Source: an uncultured beta proteobacterium (GTDB lineage Bacteria > Pseudomonadota > Gammaproteobacteria > Burkholderiales > Burkholderiaceae). From it: a stretch of DNA of 56,527 bases. This document shows, piece by piece, positions 55,799-56,527 of this stretch (positions within the stretch are counted from its first letter, which is position 1; each line of letters opens with the position of its first letter). The translations under genes and the position numbers were made by a program. The stretch spans positions 1 to 56,527 of the forward strand of contig CAIQHU010000155.1 in NCBI GenBank assembly GCA_903871735.1, read 5' to 3'. The notes under the pieces are model-generated. The model was not told where the DNA came from. It searched no databases and was given only the letters and a program-made list of their open reading frames with translations.

Positions 55799-56527
55799 CT
55801 ACACATATTCAGGCACTAAACATTTCTTATGCTCGACGTGATATTCAAACTCACTCATATAATGCTTTAACATTCCTCGGACTGGCATTGCAGCAGCGTC
55901 CCCAAGAGCGCAAATCGTTCGACCCATAATGTTGCCAGCAACATCACCCAACATCTCTAAATCTTCTAGTCGACCTTGGCCGTGCTCAATCCGATTTACC
56001 ATCCGCCATAACCAACCAGTCCCCTCTCGGCAAGGTGTGCACTGTCCACAGGATTCTTCATGGTAAAAATACGATAAGCGAAGTAATGACTTCACCATAC
56101 AACGCGTCTCATTCATTACAATCACAGCACCAGATCCAAGCATTGAACCAGCTTTTGAAATACTGTCATAATCCATGTCCATAGACATCATCATCTCTCC
56201 AGGTATTACCGGCGCAGATGACCCCCCAGGAATGACTGCTTTAATCTTGATACCATCGCGCATTCCACCAGCTAACTCTAATAACTTCGCAAATGGTGTC
56301 CCCAGAGGGATCTCATAATTTCCAGGTCTTACAACGTCCCCTGAAATAGAAAATATTTTTGTACCACCATTATTCGGTTTACCTAATTTCAAATAGGCCT
56401 CAGGCCCAACTTGCAATAAAAACGGTACCGCAGCAAAAGTTTCCGTGTTGTTGATGGTTGTTGGCTTACCAAATAATCCATAACTTGCCGGAAACGGTGG
56501 TTTAAATCTAGGCTGCCCCTTTTTTCC
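55799..56527 (-). CDS. nuoF: NADH-quinone oxidoreductase subunit F, C-terminal part
   Basis: The 5' end is cut by the window. The open frame continues without a stop to 56527 and encodes the last 242 residues of a usual ~430-residue subunit. Visible motifs are RFKPPFPASYGLFGKPTTINNTETFA, the SGDV..PGNYEIPLGT ferredoxin-like segment, and the N3 4Fe-4S ligands ESCGQCTPCREGT with the later distal cysteine in TICALGDAAAMP. The missing N-terminal half holds FMN and NADH binding. The end reads HKKCLVPEYV-stop. Confidence 0.96.
   Translation of the reverse strand, partial: GKKGQPRFKPPFPASYGLFGKPTTINNTETFAAVPFLLQVGPEAYLKLGKPNNGGTKIFSISGDVVRPGNYEIPLGTPFAKLLELAGGMRDGIKIKAVIPGGSSAPVIPGEMMMSMDMDYDSISKAGSMLGSGAVIVMNETRCMVKSLLRLSYFYHEESCGQCTPCREGTGWLWRMVNRIEHGQGRLEDLEMLGDVAGNIMGRTICALGDAAAMPVRGMLKHYMSEFEYHVEHKKCLVPEYV

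Noticed and set aside
1..56527. CRISPR array, prophage, insertion sequence or toxin-antitoxin pair
   Set aside because: I found no spaced direct repeats, transposase, integrase or phage structural genes; almost all sequence is explained by core metabolic genes.

Overview
The window comes from the chromosome of a free-living, fairly low-GC betaproteobacterium. The gene content and order (rlmE-ftsH-folP-glmM beside pstSCAB-phoUBR-ppk-ppx; mltD/gloB divergent from a methyltransferase and rnhA; a nuo operon followed by NUDIX and DUF1178 genes) fit Burkholderiales. A Polynucleobacter-like organism is my best guess, by inference from protein character and synteny. Coding density is high and no gap exceeds 300 bases. 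I see no insertion sequence, prophage, CRISPR array or rRNA.

Positions 1-14640 form one continuous phosphorus block. It starts with the 5' end of a tRNA-Pro and an acyltransferase of the PlsC/OlsA type. Next come a PlcP-type phospholipase C, an Agt-type glycosyltransferase, DgkA and an OlsB-type N-acyltransferase. Exopolyphosphatase (ppx) and polyphosphate kinase (ppk) follow, then the convergent operon pstS-pstC-pstA-pstB-phoU-phoB-phoR. Read together, the genes sense phosphate (PhoR/PhoB/PhoU), import it (PstSCAB), store or release it (Ppk/Ppx), and strip phosphate from membrane phospholipids while building phosphorus-free glycolipids and ornithine lipids (PlcP, Agt, OlsB, possibly the OlsA-like enzyme). 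Pho-box-like elements (two 7-base direct repeats, 4-base spacer) occur upstream of pstS, in the ppx/ppk divergent region, upstream of plcP and upstream of olsB. At ppx, olsB and plcP a -10-like hexamer follows the box after exactly 10 bases. This predicted PhoB-controlled membrane-remodelling module is the most interesting content of the window.

Positions 14797-25877 hold housekeeping genes: glmM, folP, ftsH and rlmE on the minus strand, a YhbY-like RNA-binding protein on the plus strand, and carA-carB-greA-DUF4149 on the minus strand. Positions 26084-37820 carry prpE, mltD and gloB (minus), then a methyltransferase, rnhA, a two-gene RND efflux system, dnaQ and another methyltransferase (plus). 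The RND pair separates rnhA from dnaQ, which are adjacent in many proteobacteria.

Positions 37844-45148 are a looser mix: an uncharacterised membrane-anchored protein, a luciferase-like flavin oxidoreductase, a tartrate/D-malate dehydrogenase, a SprT-like metallopeptidase, methylmalonate-semialdehyde dehydrogenase, a YdcF-family protein and a DUF1178 protein. Positions 45235-56527 are the minus-strand 3' part of the respiratory complex I operon (nuoF partial to nuoN), ending in a translationally coupled NUDIX hydrolase.
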